From Aminobacter carboxidus (GTDB lineage Bacteria; Pseudomonadota; Alphaproteobacteria; Rhizobiales; Rhizobiaceae), in assembly GCF_014863355.1 (NCBI RefSeq), contig NZ_JACZEP010000007.1, positions 1 through 64,000 on the forward strand: a stretch of 64,000 nt of DNA, in the 5' to 3' direction. The notes below the pieces were generated by a model. It made no database searches and had not been told where the DNA came from. It saw nothing but the letters and a program-made list of their open reading frames with translations. Below are positions 25,726 through 35,390 of this stretch, one piece after another; within the stretch, counting starts at the first letter, position 1, and each line of letters starts with the position of its first letter. The translations under genes and the position numbers were made by a program.

Positions 25726-28700
25726 TCAGGCCGATGCCAGCAGGCTGGCATTGCCGCCGGCCGCCGTCGTGTCGACGCAGACAGCACGCTCATGCGCGTA
25801 GGCGGCCGGATAGATCACTTCACTGATCAGCGGAACGATCGGCCCCTTGCGCTCGGCGATCACCTTGCGGACGATCCGCGCGCTCTCTTCCGTTCCCGAA
25901 TAGGCCACGACGTCGACGGCAAGCGCGCGCGCTTCCACCGGGTCGGGGCGACCGTCGATCGCGGCGATCGGCAAATCCTTGCCCATCAGGGCGTGGACTG
26001 CCGCCGGCGCACCGGGAGCAACGGCCAGGACCGCATTGCCTGCGGCCAGCGCCTGGATTGCCTGGGCAAGCAGGGTTTCGGCGTCGGGGCCGAGGCACAG
26101 CACCCGGCCACGTGGGTTGAGCGATAGCGTGTTCGCCTCGCCGGTCGGCCCGGGAAGGTCGACCTGGCCGAAGTCGATGCTCGCCGCAGCCGCAATGGCC
26201 TGAGCACCCTTGCCGCGCAGATGCTTGCGCAGGATGGCGATGCGGTCGGGTCGGGTCGCCCATTCACCGGCATCGACGAGATTGTCCACCAGCTCGGTCG
26301 CGGTGACCTTGCGGCCTTCCGGCAACTCCGTGCCGGCTTCGGGCGATGTGCGGAAACGACGGAGATAGTGCGGGCCGCCCGCCTTCGGTCCGGTGCCCGA
26401 CAACCCCTCGCCGCCGAACGGCTGCGAACCGACGACGGCGCCGATCTGGTTGCGGTTGACGTAGATGTTACCGGCGTGGATGCCGTCGACGATGTGCTGG
26501 ACGCGGCCCTCGATGCGGGTATGCAGGCCGAAAGTCAGTCCGTAGCCCTTGCGATTGATCGCCGAAATAATGTCGTCGATCTCATCGGCCTCGAAGGTTG
26601 CGACATGCAGCACAGGTCCGAACACCTCGCGCTCCATCTCCTCGATGCCCTTCACCTTGAAGACATGAGGTGCAACGAAGCGGCCATCCACAGGGGCGTC
26701 GAGCTTGGCGATGAGCTTGCCCTTGGCTTCCATCTTGGCGCAATAGTCGCGGATCGAGCTCTGCGCTTCTTCGTCAATGACGGGACCAACGTCGGTCGAC
26801 AGCTGCCACGGATCACCAATCGTCAGGGCATCCATCGCGCCCTTCAGCATCTCGACCATCTTCTTTTCGACATCGGTCTGGACGTAGAGCACGCGCAGGG
26901 CCGAGCAGCGCTGCCCGGCACTCTGGAACGACGATGCTACAACGTCGCGGATAGCCTGCTCGGGCAATGCGGTGGAATCGACGACCATCGCGTTGAGGCC
27001 ACCGGTCTCGGCGATCAGCATCGCGTCGGGTGCCGCTGTCTCGGCGAGCTGTCTTTCGATCAGCTTGGCGACCTCGGTCGAGCCTGTGAAGCAGACACCG
27101 GCAATGCGCGGATCCGCGGTCAGCGGTCCGCCAACGGTCGGGCCGTCGCCGGGCAGAAGCTGGATCACGTCCTCCGGCACGCCGGCCTCGCGCATCAAGG
27201 CAACCGCACGGGCGGCGATCAGCGGCGTCTGTTCCGCCGGCTTGGCGATGACCGAGTTGCCGGTAATGAGCGCTGCAGCGATCTGGCCGGTGAAGATGGC
27301 GAGCGGGAAATTCCACGGCGAAATGCAGACAATGGCGCCGCGTGCTTCGGTGCCGACTTCGGCCTTTTCGGCTTCGGCTGCGTAGTAGCGCAGGAAATCG
27401 ACCGCCTCGCGGACCTCGGCGACACCGTCCGACAGCGACTTGCCGGCCTCGCGTGTCGCCAGCGCAAAGAACTCGGCGGCATTGGCCTCGTACAGATCAG
27501 CCGTGCGGCGCAGGATGGCTGCGCGTTCACCGACAGGCTTCTTCGCCCAGGCCGGCTGTGCCTCGATTGCGAAACGCACTGCAGTCGGCACCTGCTTGGC
27601 CGCAGCCTCGGTCACCGTACCGACGATGTCGTCGGGCTTGGCCGGATTGATCACCTTGCGCGACGCGCCATAGCCGGCGGCGCGAGTGACCGGCTTGGCC
27701 GTCCAGCGCTCCGGACCCTTGAACTCCGCCTTGGCACGGTCGAGCGCTGCAAGCGTCACCGGGTCGGTGATATCCCAGCCCTTGGCGTTGGTGCGGCCAG
27801 CGCCGAAGATCGCCGAAGGCGTCGGGATCGAGGGATTAGCTGCCGAGCCTTGCGTCTCCACCGTCTCGAGCGGGTCGCGGGCGATGTCTTCCGGCGCCAC
27901 GTCCTCGTCCGTCAGTTGATGCACGAAAGACGAGTTGGCGCCGTTCTCGAGAAGACGCCGAACGAGGTAGGCCAGCAGGTCGGCATGCGCGCCGACCGGT
28001 GCGTATATGCGGCAGCGGGTGCCTTCAGCCTTGCGCACGGTCTCATGCAGCGCCTCGCCCATGCCGTGCAGGCGCTGGAACTCGAACGACGTGCGATCCG
28101 TGGCCATCGACAGGATGGCAGCGACGGTGTGAGCGTTATGCGTCGCGAATTGCGGATAGATGCGGTCCGTCATCGACAGCAGCTTGCGGGCGCAGGCCAT
28201 GTAGGAGACGTCGGTATTGGCCTTGCGGGTAAACACCGGATAGCCCGGCAGGCCTAGCGTCTGGGCGCGCTTTATCTCGGTGTCCCAATAAGCGCCCTTG
28301 ACCAGCCGCACCATGATGTTGCGGTCGAGCTTGTTGGCAAGCGCATAGAGCCAGTCGATGACAAAGGCGGTACGCGGCCCATAGGCTTGGACAACGACGC
28401 CGAAACCGTTCCAGCCTTCGAGCTGCGGGTCGGCCAGCACGGCCTCGATGACATCGAGCGACAGATCAAGCCGGTCGGCTTCCTCTGCGTCGATGTTCAG
28501 ACCCATGCGCGCCTGCTTGGCGGCAAGGCACAGCGAGCGCAGGCGCTCCGTCATGATCGGCAGCATGTCGTCCTTGTGCGAGACTTCGTAGCGCGGATGC
28601 AGCGCTGAAAGCTTGACCGAAATGCCATGGTTGTAGCGGATGTCGGGACCGTTGGTGCCGTTGTCGAGTGACGAGATCGCCTCGGCATAAGCCCGGTGAT

Positions 28701-29331
28701 AGCGCAGCGCGTCGGTCTCGGTGCGGGCGGCTTCGCCCAGCATGTCGAAGGAATAGAGATAGCCCTTCTGGATCATCGAGCGGCCGCGTTTGACGGCCTC
28801 GGTGATGGTGCGGCCCAGAACGAACTGCTCGCCCATCTCGCGCATCGCAGCCGCGACTGCCGTGCGGATCACCGGCTCGCCGAGGCGACGGACCATCGAG
28901 CGCAGGGTACGTTCGATCGAACCCTCGCCTTCGTCGAGGACACGGCCGGTCAGCATCAGGGCCCAGGTCGAGGCGTTGACGAAGATCGAGCTCGAACCGC
29001 CCGAATGCGACGACCAGTCATGCGGCGCGATCTTGTCCTTGATCAGGTCGTCCATCGTCTCGGTGTCTGGCACGCGCAGCAGCGCCTCGGCCAGGCACAT
29101 CAGCGCCACACCTTCCTTGGTCGACAGGCCGTAAGCAGAGAGGAAAACCTCCATCAGCCGCGGATCGGTCGAACCGCGCACGGCACGCACCAGATCGGCC
29201 GCGCGGGCAGAGATCGCCATGCGATCGTCGTTGCCAAGGGCAGCAGTAGCAGCCAGCCGCTTAACGGCTTCCGCTTCATCTGGGAGGTAGTTGGCGCGAA
29301 TTTCCTGGCGGATGGCGTCGAGCGCTTGCAT
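25726..29331 (-). CDS. putA: Bifunctional proline dehydrogenase / P5C dehydrogenase PutA
   Basis: Encodes 1201 residues. It oxidises proline to glutamate: the FAD-dependent proline dehydrogenase barrel lies at about 170-480, then the NAD-dependent glutamate-semialdehyde dehydrogenase at about 560-1000, with a C-terminal ALDH-like tail. The aldehyde dehydrogenase site is complete: Glu in AETGGLNAM (about 772) and Cys in SAGQRCSALR (about 808). The N-terminus (MQALDAIRQEIRANYLPDEA) has no ribbon-helix-helix, so it cannot repress its own gene as enteric PutA does; PutR next door does that job. Start 29331, divergent from putR with 171 bases between. Confidence 0.95.
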   Translation of the reverse strand: MQALDAIRQEIRANYLPDEAEAVKRLAATAALGNDDRMAISARAADLVRAVRGSTDPRLMEVFLSAYGLSTKEGVALMCLAEALLRVPDTETMDDLIKDKIAPHDWSSHSGGSSSIFVNASTWALMLTGRVLDEGEGSIERTLRSMVRRLGEPVIRTAVAAAMREMGEQFVLGRTITEAVKRGRSMIQKGYLYSFDMLGEAARTETDALRYHRAYAEAISSLDNGTNGPDIRYNHGISVKLSALHPRYEVSHKDDMLPIMTERLRSLCLAAKQARMGLNIDAEEADRLDLSLDVIEAVLADPQLEGWNGFGVVVQAYGPRTAFVIDWLYALANKLDRNIMVRLVKGAYWDTEIKRAQTLGLPGYPVFTRKANTDVSYMACARKLLSMTDRIYPQFATHNAHTVAAILSMATDRTSFEFQRLHGMGEALHETVRKAEGTRCRIYAPVGAHADLLAYLVRRLLENGANSSFVHQLTDEDVAPEDIARDPLETVETQGSAANPSIPTPSAIFGAGRTNAKGWDITDPVTLAALDRAKAEFKGPERWTAKPVTRAAGYGASRKVINPAKPDDIVGTVTEAAAKQVPTAVRFAIEAQPAWAKKPVGERAAILRRTADLYEANAAEFFALATREAGKSLSDGVAEVREAVDFLRYYAAEAEKAEVGTEARGAIVCISPWNFPLAIFTGQIAAALITGNSVIAKPAEQTPLIAARAVALMREAGVPEDVIQLLPGDGPTVGGPLTADPRIAGVCFTGSTEVAKLIERQLAETAAPDAMLIAETGGLNAMVVDSTALPEQAIRDVVASSFQSAGQRCSALRVLYVQTDVEKKMVEMLKGAMDALTIGDPWQLSTDVGPVIDEEAQSSIRDYCAKMEAKGKLIAKLDAPVDGRFVAPHVFKVKGIEEMEREVFGPVLHVATFEADEIDDIISAINRKGYGLTFGLHTRIEGRVQHIVDGIHAGNIYVNRNQIGAVVGSQPFGGEGLSGTGPKAGGPHYLRRFRTSPEAGTELPEGRKVTATELVDNLVDAGEWATRPDRIAILRKHLRGKGAQAIAAAASIDFGQVDLPGPTGEANTLSLNPRGRVLCLGPDAETLLAQAIQALAAGNAVLAVAPGAPAAVHALMGKDLPIAAIDGRPDPVEARALAVDVVAYSGTEESARIVRKVIAERKGPIVPLISEVIYPAAYAHERAVCVDTTAAGGNASLLASA

Positions 29332-29502
29332 GGCGATCCTATGGAGCGGTTGGCATGACGGCGCGGCGGCATAAGGTGCCGCAGAACCCTTTGCCTGAAA
29401 CTAGCATAGCGCCCATTTTCAGGCCGGTCCAAAGACATCGACTGGAAAGACCAAATGATCTACGATTTATGTGTCTGTACGACGATATGGGCTACAAATG
29501 AT

Positions 29503-29955
29503 ATGACTGAAGACCAATTGGACCGCATTGACCGCAATATCATGTTCGCCCTGTCGCGCGATGGCCGCCTGTCCATGGCTGAGCTTGCCACAAAAGTCGG
29601 ACTTTCCAAGACCCCCGTGCAGGCGCGGGTCAAGCGACTGGAAAAAGACGGCTTCATCAAGGGCTATCAGGCGATTATCGACAGCGAACGTATGGGCGAA
29701 GGCCACGTCGCCTTCGTCCAGGTCAAGCTGTCGGATACCCGCTCGGCGGCGCTGGACGATTTCAACCGCGCTGTCCGCGCCGTACGTGAGATCGAGCAGT
29801 GCCACATGATGGCGGCAAGCTTCGATTACCTGCTGAAAGTGCGGACGAGGGACATCGCCGCCTACCGACGTGTGCTCGGCGAACGCATTTCCGCTCTGCC
29901 CCATGTCGCCCAGACCTCGACTTTCGTGGCCATGGAAACGGTGAAGGACCGCTGA
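29503..29955 (+). CDS. putR: Lrp/AsnC-family activator PutR
   Basis: Encodes 150 residues. An N-terminal helix-turn-helix (RIDRNIMFALSRDGRLSMAELATKVGLSKTPVQARVKRLE) is followed by a RAM effector domain. In Agrobacterium and Rhodobacter the divergent Lrp-type PutR activates putA in response to proline, and this gene is divergent from putA. ATG 29503 was chosen because Lrp proteins begin close to the first DNA-binding helix. The stop codon abuts the last codon of the convergent peroxidase gene with no gap. Confidence 0.88.
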   Translation: MTEDQLDRIDRNIMFALSRDGRLSMAELATKVGLSKTPVQARVKRLEKDGFIKGYQAIIDSERMGEGHVAFVQVKLSDTRSAALDDFNRAVRAVREIEQCHMMAASFDYLLKVRTRDIAAYRRVLGERISALPHVAQTSTFVAMETVKDR

Positions 29956-31161
29956 CTAGTCCGACAGCGTCTTCAGGAAAGCCACAAGCGCTGCCTTTTC
30001 GCGCTCCGAAAGCGCCACCGGATGGATCTCCGTTTCGCCCTCGACGGATTTGGGTGCCGACGCGTAGTGCTCGACGACCTGTTCCAGCGACGCAAACTGG
30101 CCTGCGTGCATGTAAGGCGGGCGTCCGGCTACATTGCGCAGCGACGGCGTCTTGTAGGCCCGGACCAGTTCGGGCGAGCTCTTCTGCATGAAGCGTAGTT
30201 CGCCGCACGCCTCCTCTCCGCCATCACGGAATTTCCCGAGGCAATTGAACGGATCGGCCAGAACCTCGCCAACCACGGCAATCCGTCCGCGGTCCGGCGG
30301 CAGTCCGGCAACCTGTGGCACACCGGTGTTGTGGAAATGATTGTCGGTGAAGCGCGGGCCGGTGTGGCAGGTTGAACAATTCGCCTTGCCGATGAAAAGC
30401 CTGAGGCCCTGCCGTTCCTCCGCGGACAGTTCGTCATCGGCGGCTGGCGTCCGACCCTGCGCCAGCGGCTCGGCGAAACGGTCGAAGCGGGTCTTGCCGT
30501 GGACCAGCGAGCGCTCGAAGGCGGCGATTGCCTTGCCGATGTCGGAAAAGATGCGGTCGACGCCATCGCGCTGCGCATCGGTCATCGCAGCCCAGGCAGC
30601 CATTTCGGTAGGTGTTCCGTACGGCCCGGCACTTGCCGGAAGCACCGACAGGTCGGGCAGTGGCCGGAAAATACGCTCGTAGCGCTCGCCGAAGCGGCGC
30701 TTGAGGTAGTGCGCATAGGCGGTACGCGTGCCGGCATGTTCGAGCACATTTTCCAGCGGCACCATCGCCTGCGACCACAGGCTGTCGCGCCTGCCGTCCC
30801 AGAAGAAAAAGGGATCGCGCGCCACGCCAGCCAGGGGCATTGTCCGCCTGTTGGTCTCGCCGACGCCTATGCCGCGAGGCAGATCGTCCTGAAACTGCCG
30901 GTCGATCTTGTGGCAGGTGCCGCAGGCGACATTGCCGTCACGGCTCATGCCGGTGTCGAAAAACAGCGTGGCGCCAAGTGCCGCAGCGCCAGGGTCGTCG
31001 GCAAAACGATTGGTCGGATCCGACGGCAACGGCGCAAGTGCTGCCAGCGACATCGATGCGATGGTGCGCTTCTCCGCATCGGTGAAATCAGTGTCGCTGC
31101 AGCCCGCGACCACCGCAATCACCGCGGTCGCAATCAGCTTGGTGAGGAGGCTGCGTGCCAT
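29956..31161 (-). CDS. Di-haem cytochrome c peroxidase/MauG-like lipoprotein
   Basis: Encodes 401 residues. A lipoprotein signal ends in the lipobox VAGC. Two c-haem motifs are present, CGTCH and CSTCH, separated as in bacterial di-haem peroxidases (CCP/MauG/MbnH). Members reduce hydrogen peroxide with electrons from cytochrome c, or oxidise a partner protein. The start at 31161 follows the stop codon of the upstream gene by only a few bases (GTGAAGCGATG), so the pair is translationally coupled. Whether the high-potential haem has a Met or Tyr ligand could not be decided. Confidence 0.85.
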   Translation of the reverse strand: MARSLLTKLIATAVIAVVAGCSDTDFTDAEKRTIASMSLAALAPLPSDPTNRFADDPGAAALGATLFFDTGMSRDGNVACGTCHKIDRQFQDDLPRGIGVGETNRRTMPLAGVARDPFFFWDGRRDSLWSQAMVPLENVLEHAGTRTAYAHYLKRRFGERYERIFRPLPDLSVLPASAGPYGTPTEMAAWAAMTDAQRDGVDRIFSDIGKAIAAFERSLVHGKTRFDRFAEPLAQGRTPAADDELSAEERQGLRLFIGKANCSTCHTGPRFTDNHFHNTGVPQVAGLPPDRGRIAVVGEVLADPFNCLGKFRDGGEEACGELRFMQKSSPELVRAYKTPSLRNVAGRPPYMHAGQFASLEQVVEHYASAPKSVEGETEIHPVALSEREKAALVAFLKTLSD

Positions 31162-31165
31162 CGCT

Positions 31166-31606
31166 TCACAGCACCAGGTTGAAGGTGGCCTCATCAGCGC
31201 CGGCACGTGCGGTGATGCCGAGTTTGAGCTGCCACCAGCCGGTCATGGAAAACTTCATGCCTTCGATGCGGTAACGTCCGTCGCCGAGATAGGCAGTCGC
31301 CTCGGGGCTGGTCGGCAGGCCATGCGCATGTTCGGGCATGCCGCCGCCTATGGCGATCGCGGCACCCTCGACGGGCGCGCCTTGCCGCGTCTTCACCGTC
31401 ACCACCCAGGCATGCAGTTCGCCCTGTTTCGGCTCGGTCGCCTCGGGGGCGATTGCAACCGAATAGAGGCCCTTGGCCGAATTCTTGGAGCGCGCAAGAT
31501 CAGGCCCCGGAGCGGCAGGTGCCGTCAGGAAGACGATCGAAAGAAAGCCGATTGCCAGGGCAACCAGCCCGAACGCTCCGACGATCATACGCCACGCTGA
31601 AGTCAT
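31166..31606 (-). CDS. FixH/YtkA-like exported protein
   Basis: A protein of 146 residues. One N-terminal membrane anchor (MIVGAFGLVALAIGFLSIVFL) is followed by a beta-rich periplasmic domain with GLYSVAIAP, WVVTVKTRQGAPVEGAAIAIGGGMPEHAHG, and GRYRIEGMKFSMTGWWQLKL. The His/Met-rich loop (MPEHAHG and GMKFSM) looks able to bind copper, as in YtkA/FixH-type domains. ATG 31606 is preceded by GGGAGGAAC. It is the first gene of a pair with the di-haem peroxidase; the pairing recalls MbnP/MbnH-type partnerships, but that is inference. Confidence 0.75.
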   Translation of the reverse strand: MTSAWRMIVGAFGLVALAIGFLSIVFLTAPAAPGPDLARSKNSAKGLYSVAIAPEATEPKQGELHAWVVTVKTRQGAPVEGAAIAIGGGMPEHAHGLPTSPEATAYLGDGRYRIEGMKFSMTGWWQLKLGITARAGADEATFNLVL

Positions 31607-31861
31607 TCCAGTTCCTCCCGCCCGCCGAGAACGTTTTGCTGACAACGCGCCTTCCTTGCACCAACAGATTCGCGGCATCCGCAAGATGGCCGGTTCTCAA
31701 GCACTTGGCTATTCGACAGGCGACGCGGGGGCCGAGCGACCTGAACATAACAATTGCAGCAAGTTACGTCGGCTTTCGGATTCTTCCTGTCAAAGAACAA
31801 GAATAAACGCGCGACCCCTGCGGACCACGCGTTCGTTCAAAATCAGGGGCGCTGTAGCGCC

Positions 31862-33319
31862 TTAGAGCCCCAGCCCGCCGATGCAGACATATTTGGTATC
31901 GAGATAGTCCTCGATTCCCTGATGCCCGCCTTCGCGGCCGAGGCCGGATTCCTTGACACCGCCGAACGGCGCTTCCGGCGTGGTGATCAGCCCTTCATTG
32001 ACGCCGACCATGCCGTATTTCAGGCCTTCCATGACCCGGAACGCGCGGCCGAGGTTGCCGGTATAGAAATAGCTGGCGAGGCCGAACTCGGTGTCGTTGG
32101 CGAGCGCAATCGCCTCCTCTTCCGTCTCGAATTTGAACACCGGAGCGACTGGTCCGAAGATTTCGTCTTTCATGAACATCATGTCGGGCGTGGCGCCTGA
32201 AATGACCGTCGGCTCGAAGAACGAACCGCCCAGCGCGTGGCGCTTGCCGCCGGCAACCACCTTGCCGCCCTTTGCGGTGGCGTCGGCGATGAATTCCTCG
32301 ACCTTTTCGACGGCCTTGTCGTCGATCAGCGGGCCCTGCTGCACGCCGGCGTCGAGGCCGGAACCGACCTTGAGCTTGTTCGACGCCTCGGCCAGCTTGG
32401 CCACAAACCTGTCGTAGATGCCGGCCTGGGCAAAGAAGCGGTTGGTGCAGACGCAGGTCTGGCCGGAATTGCGGAACTTCGCGGTGATCGCGCCCTCGAC
32501 GGCACGATCGATGTCGGCGTCGTCGAAGACGAGGAACGGTGCGTTGCCGCCGAGTTCCATCGAGACCTTCTTGACCGTGGAAGCCGACTTGGCGATCAGC
32601 ATCTTGCCGACCTCGGTCGAGCCGGTGAAGGTGATCTTCTTGACCAGCGGGTTGGCGCAGATCTCGTCGCCGATCTCGCCGGCCGAGCCGGTCAGCACGT
32701 TGACCACGCCCTTGGGGAAGCCGACTTCCTCGCACAGAGCGCCCCAGGCCAGGCCCGAATAAGGCGTCTGCGATGCCGGTTTGACCACGGCCGTGCAGCC
32801 GGCGGCCAGCGCTGGCCCGAGCTTGCGCGACAGCATCGACGACGGGAAGTTCCACGGCGTGATGGCGGCGATGACGCCGACCGGCTCCTTGTTGACGAGG
32901 ATGCGACGGTCAGCCCAGGGCGAAGGCACGACATCGCCATAGGTGCGGCGCGCCTCCTCGGCGAACCACAAGACATAGGCCGCCGACGAGCCGATCTCAC
33001 CCTTGGACTCGGTCAGCGACTTGCCCTGTTCGATGGTCAAGAGTTCGGCCAGCGCGTCCTGGTTGTCCATGATCGCGTCATGCAGCTTGCGCAGCAGCTT
33101 CGAGCGCTCGAGCGCCGAGGTCTTGCGGTAGGTCTTGAAAGCCTCGTTTGCGGCTTCGATGGCGCGGCGGGTCTCGGCCGCGCCCGAACGCGGCACGGTG
33201 CCGATCTTCAGACCCGTCGCGGGGTTGGTGACGTCGATGGTCTTGCCGGAATCGGCCTGCACCCATTCGCCGTTGATGAGATTGGCCTGCCGCATGAAAT
33301 GACTTGTTTTCTGAAGCAT
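31862..33319 (-). CDS. gabD: NAD(P)-dependent succinate-semialdehyde dehydrogenase
   Basis: Encodes 485 residues, a full aldehyde dehydrogenase of the GabD type (4-aminobutyrate catabolism, succinate semialdehyde to succinate). Landmarks are TPWNFPSSMLSRK, FTGSTEVGK, the catalytic Glu in MELGGNAPF (about 253) and the catalytic Cys in NSGQTCVCTNR (about 289), where the CVC context is typical of GabD. The C-terminus has PFGGVKESGLGREGG. AGGAGGTGAAGCC precedes ATG 33319. A glutarate-semialdehyde role is the main alternative. Confidence 0.9.
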   Translation of the reverse strand: MLQKTSHFMRQANLINGEWVQADSGKTIDVTNPATGLKIGTVPRSGAAETRRAIEAANEAFKTYRKTSALERSKLLRKLHDAIMDNQDALAELLTIEQGKSLTESKGEIGSSAAYVLWFAEEARRTYGDVVPSPWADRRILVNKEPVGVIAAITPWNFPSSMLSRKLGPALAAGCTAVVKPASQTPYSGLAWGALCEEVGFPKGVVNVLTGSAGEIGDEICANPLVKKITFTGSTEVGKMLIAKSASTVKKVSMELGGNAPFLVFDDADIDRAVEGAITAKFRNSGQTCVCTNRFFAQAGIYDRFVAKLAEASNKLKVGSGLDAGVQQGPLIDDKAVEKVEEFIADATAKGGKVVAGGKRHALGGSFFEPTVISGATPDMMFMKDEIFGPVAPVFKFETEEEAIALANDTEFGLASYFYTGNLGRAFRVMEGLKYGMVGVNEGLITTPEAPFGGVKESGLGREGGHQGIEDYLDTKYVCIGGLGL

Positions 33320-33543
33320 GGCTTCACCTCCTGAAATGGCGTCGGTTGCGACGCAGGCTTACTCTGAAAATCTTCGAAAAGCGCCCTTTCGGGACAGGTT
33401 GCAGCCCGAAGCGCCTGGCAATTTAGTAGCCTGCCGCCGGGTCGGCGATCAACCGCATTATGGCACAGATACGTTGGTCCAGCCTAACCGAATACGCCGC
33501 CTGGCCGAACGCACGTAGCCGGGCACCCCACCTAACGGAATAC

Positions 33544-33576
33544 CCAAGTTAGCCAAACAACCAAGTTAGCCAAACA
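33544..33576. repeat. 17-bp tandem duplication at a gene end
   Basis: CCAAGTTAGCCAAACA occurs at 33544-33559 and again at 33561-33576. The second copy contains the stop codon and last codons of the AEC transporter gene, so the first copy is a duplicate of the gene end placed just outside it. Confidence 0.8.
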
Positions 33577-34516
33577 CCATTGTCGCGATGGTCAGCCAGA
33601 ACGCGGTCGTGACAACAGCGCAGGCGGTGGCGATTGTCATCTGGTTGGAGGCCAGCGCCTGGCCGGTGCCGAACTGGGTGGCAATGAGATAGGAATTGAC
33701 GCCCGACGGCAGGCTGGCTGCTGCCACTGCCACCTTCGCCGACAAGGGCGGCAGCCCGAACAACCAGGCAAACAGCAATGCCACGGCCGGCATCAGCATC
33801 AGCTTGAGCACCGACAGCGCCAATGCCGGCTTGATGTTGCCCGATATGCCGAACTTTCTGAGCCCGAGGCCCATAGCAAACAGCGCGACCGGCCCGGCGA
33901 TGTTGGCCAGCGCATCGACGAAGCGCGTGGCAAGGCTAGGCAAGGCCACCCCGGTCGCCCTCCAGGCAAGTCCGGCCAGGATTCCGATGATCAGCGGATT
34001 GGTGAGTATCTTGCGCAGAAAATCGCGAATGATGACAAGCGGATGCAGAGGTTCGCTGCGTCTCGGTCCGAACATCTCGAACAAGATGATCGACGCCATC
34101 ATCATGGTTGGCAGATGCACCGAGACGATCAGCGACAGGAGTTCGAACCCCTCCTGTCCGAAGACGCCGAGCATGAAAGGAATGCCGAGCAGCACGAGAT
34201 TGGAAAAAGCCGAGGACACGCCGCCGACCACGCCGGCCTGACCGTCACGGCCGAAAATGCGGGTCGTCACCAGATGTCCCGCAGTCCAGGCGACCGTTAC
34301 GGCAATGAAATAGGTCGCCCATAGCGACCAGGGGGCTGAACCATGAAAATCGGCGCCGATCATGGTCCGGAACAGCAGCAGCGGCAGCGCCACGCCGATG
34401 GCGAACTCGGAAAGGGCATCCCCGGTTTCGCTGCGCAAGTAGCCGGTCGCGCCCGCGAGATAACCCAGGGCCACGAGGCCGAAAACGAAGAGCACGGTTT
34501 CTACGAGAGGTGACAT
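33566..34516 (-). CDS. AEC-family (auxin efflux carrier) transporter
   Basis: Encodes 316 residues with about ten hydrophobic segments, the normal AEC size. Family features are LPLLLFRTMIGADF near the N-terminus, a central cytoplasmic loop, NPLIIGILAGLAWR, and the C-terminal LPSGVNSYLIATQFG. Members export small organic anions such as malate or malonate; the substrate is not predictable here. It stands alone, facing the gabD gene across 246 bases that include a 17-bp duplication and no recognised promoter. Confidence 0.87.
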   Translation of the reverse strand: MSPLVETVLFVFGLVALGYLAGATGYLRSETGDALSEFAIGVALPLLLFRTMIGADFHGSAPWSLWATYFIAVTVAWTAGHLVTTRIFGRDGQAGVVGGVSSAFSNLVLLGIPFMLGVFGQEGFELLSLIVSVHLPTMMMASIILFEMFGPRRSEPLHPLVIIRDFLRKILTNPLIIGILAGLAWRATGVALPSLATRFVDALANIAGPVALFAMGLGLRKFGISGNIKPALALSVLKLMLMPAVALLFAWLFGLPPLSAKVAVAAASLPSGVNSYLIATQFGTGQALASNQMTIATACAVVTTAFWLTIATMVFG

Positions 34517-34681
34517 CGGCGCTCGGCAGGTGGGGAATCGGCTTTGCCGAGCATTGCCCCGCGGTCACGTTCGATCAAGTCACGACACGAGATTGGAAGT
34601 CGGCGAACAGCATTTGGCCTCGCCTTGCCTTTCATTCCACTTTGGCCTCCCTATATCCGCATCGCCTGTTCGGGATCATTC

Positions 34682-35227
34682 ATGCTCAGAATTACCATTG
34701 CGATCATGCTGTTGCTCGGCGCCCTGCCCGCTCAAGCCACGGAAGCCGGCTGGGCGCTGCTGCGCAATGGCGGCCACGTCGTGCTGCTTCGCAATGCCAT
34801 GACCACCGGCACGGTCGAGCCGCCCAGCTTCGACATCGACAAATGCGCGACCCAGCTCAACCTGTCCGATCGCGGCCGCCAGCAGGCGCGCAAGATCGGG
34901 GCGCTGTTCGCCGCCCGCGCCGCCCCTGTCGAGCGCGTGCTGGCCAGCCGCTTTTGCCGGACGCTGGAAACTGCGCGTCTTGCATTCGGTGAACGGATTC
35001 TCGAGCCGACCGCAGCACTCGACAAGCCGACGGATGCGACCCGCGAGGCCGATGTCGCTGCCGTCATGGAGATCATCCGCAACTATTCCGGCTCCGACAA
35101 CATCGTGCTTGTCACCCATATCGAGAACATCCAGGCGCTGACCGGCGCCGCCGCACGCGAAGGCGAAGCGCTGATCGTGGGCCTGCAAGGAGAAAAGCTG
35201 CATGTGCTTGGCCGCATCGTCTTTTAG
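34682..35227 (+). CDS. Exported histidine-phosphatase-family protein lacking the catalytic His
   Basis: Encodes 181 residues. A signal peptide (TIAIMLLLGALPAQA) is followed by the phosphoglycerate-mutase-like core. The catalytic motif, normally R-H-G/A, reads LLRNAM here: Asn (AAT, 34793-34795) replaces the phosphohistidine at position 38. The other conserved elements are kept: LNLSDRGRQQARKIG, LASRFCRTLETA, and the second His in VLVTHIENIQ. The protein is therefore probably not a standard phosphatase. It begins at ATG 34682. Confidence 0.8.
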   Translation: MLRITIAIMLLLGALPAQATEAGWALLRNGGHVVLLRNAMTTGTVEPPSFDIDKCATQLNLSDRGRQQARKIGALFAARAAPVERVLASRFCRTLETARLAFGERILEPTAALDKPTDATREADVAAVMEIIRNYSGSDNIVLVTHIENIQALTGAAAREGEALIVGLQGEKLHVLGRIVF

Positions 35228-35390
35228 AACTCCGGGCGGCCTGCCTTCCCTTGCGTTCCGGGCCGCACGCCTTGACGAAGGCGCAGGATTTGGCCTTTTC
35301 CTGTCCGGAAAAACCGATTAGACAGCCCCTCAAAACTATGCGCGTAGAATCTGTCCCGGGTTCATGATCGCCCTCACCAAAGGAAAAACC

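Noticed and set aside
26221-28257. Open frame of 678 codons on the plus strand inside putA
   Set aside because: It is antisense to the P5C and proline dehydrogenase domains, shows no family signature, and has the composition of a codon-position shadow.
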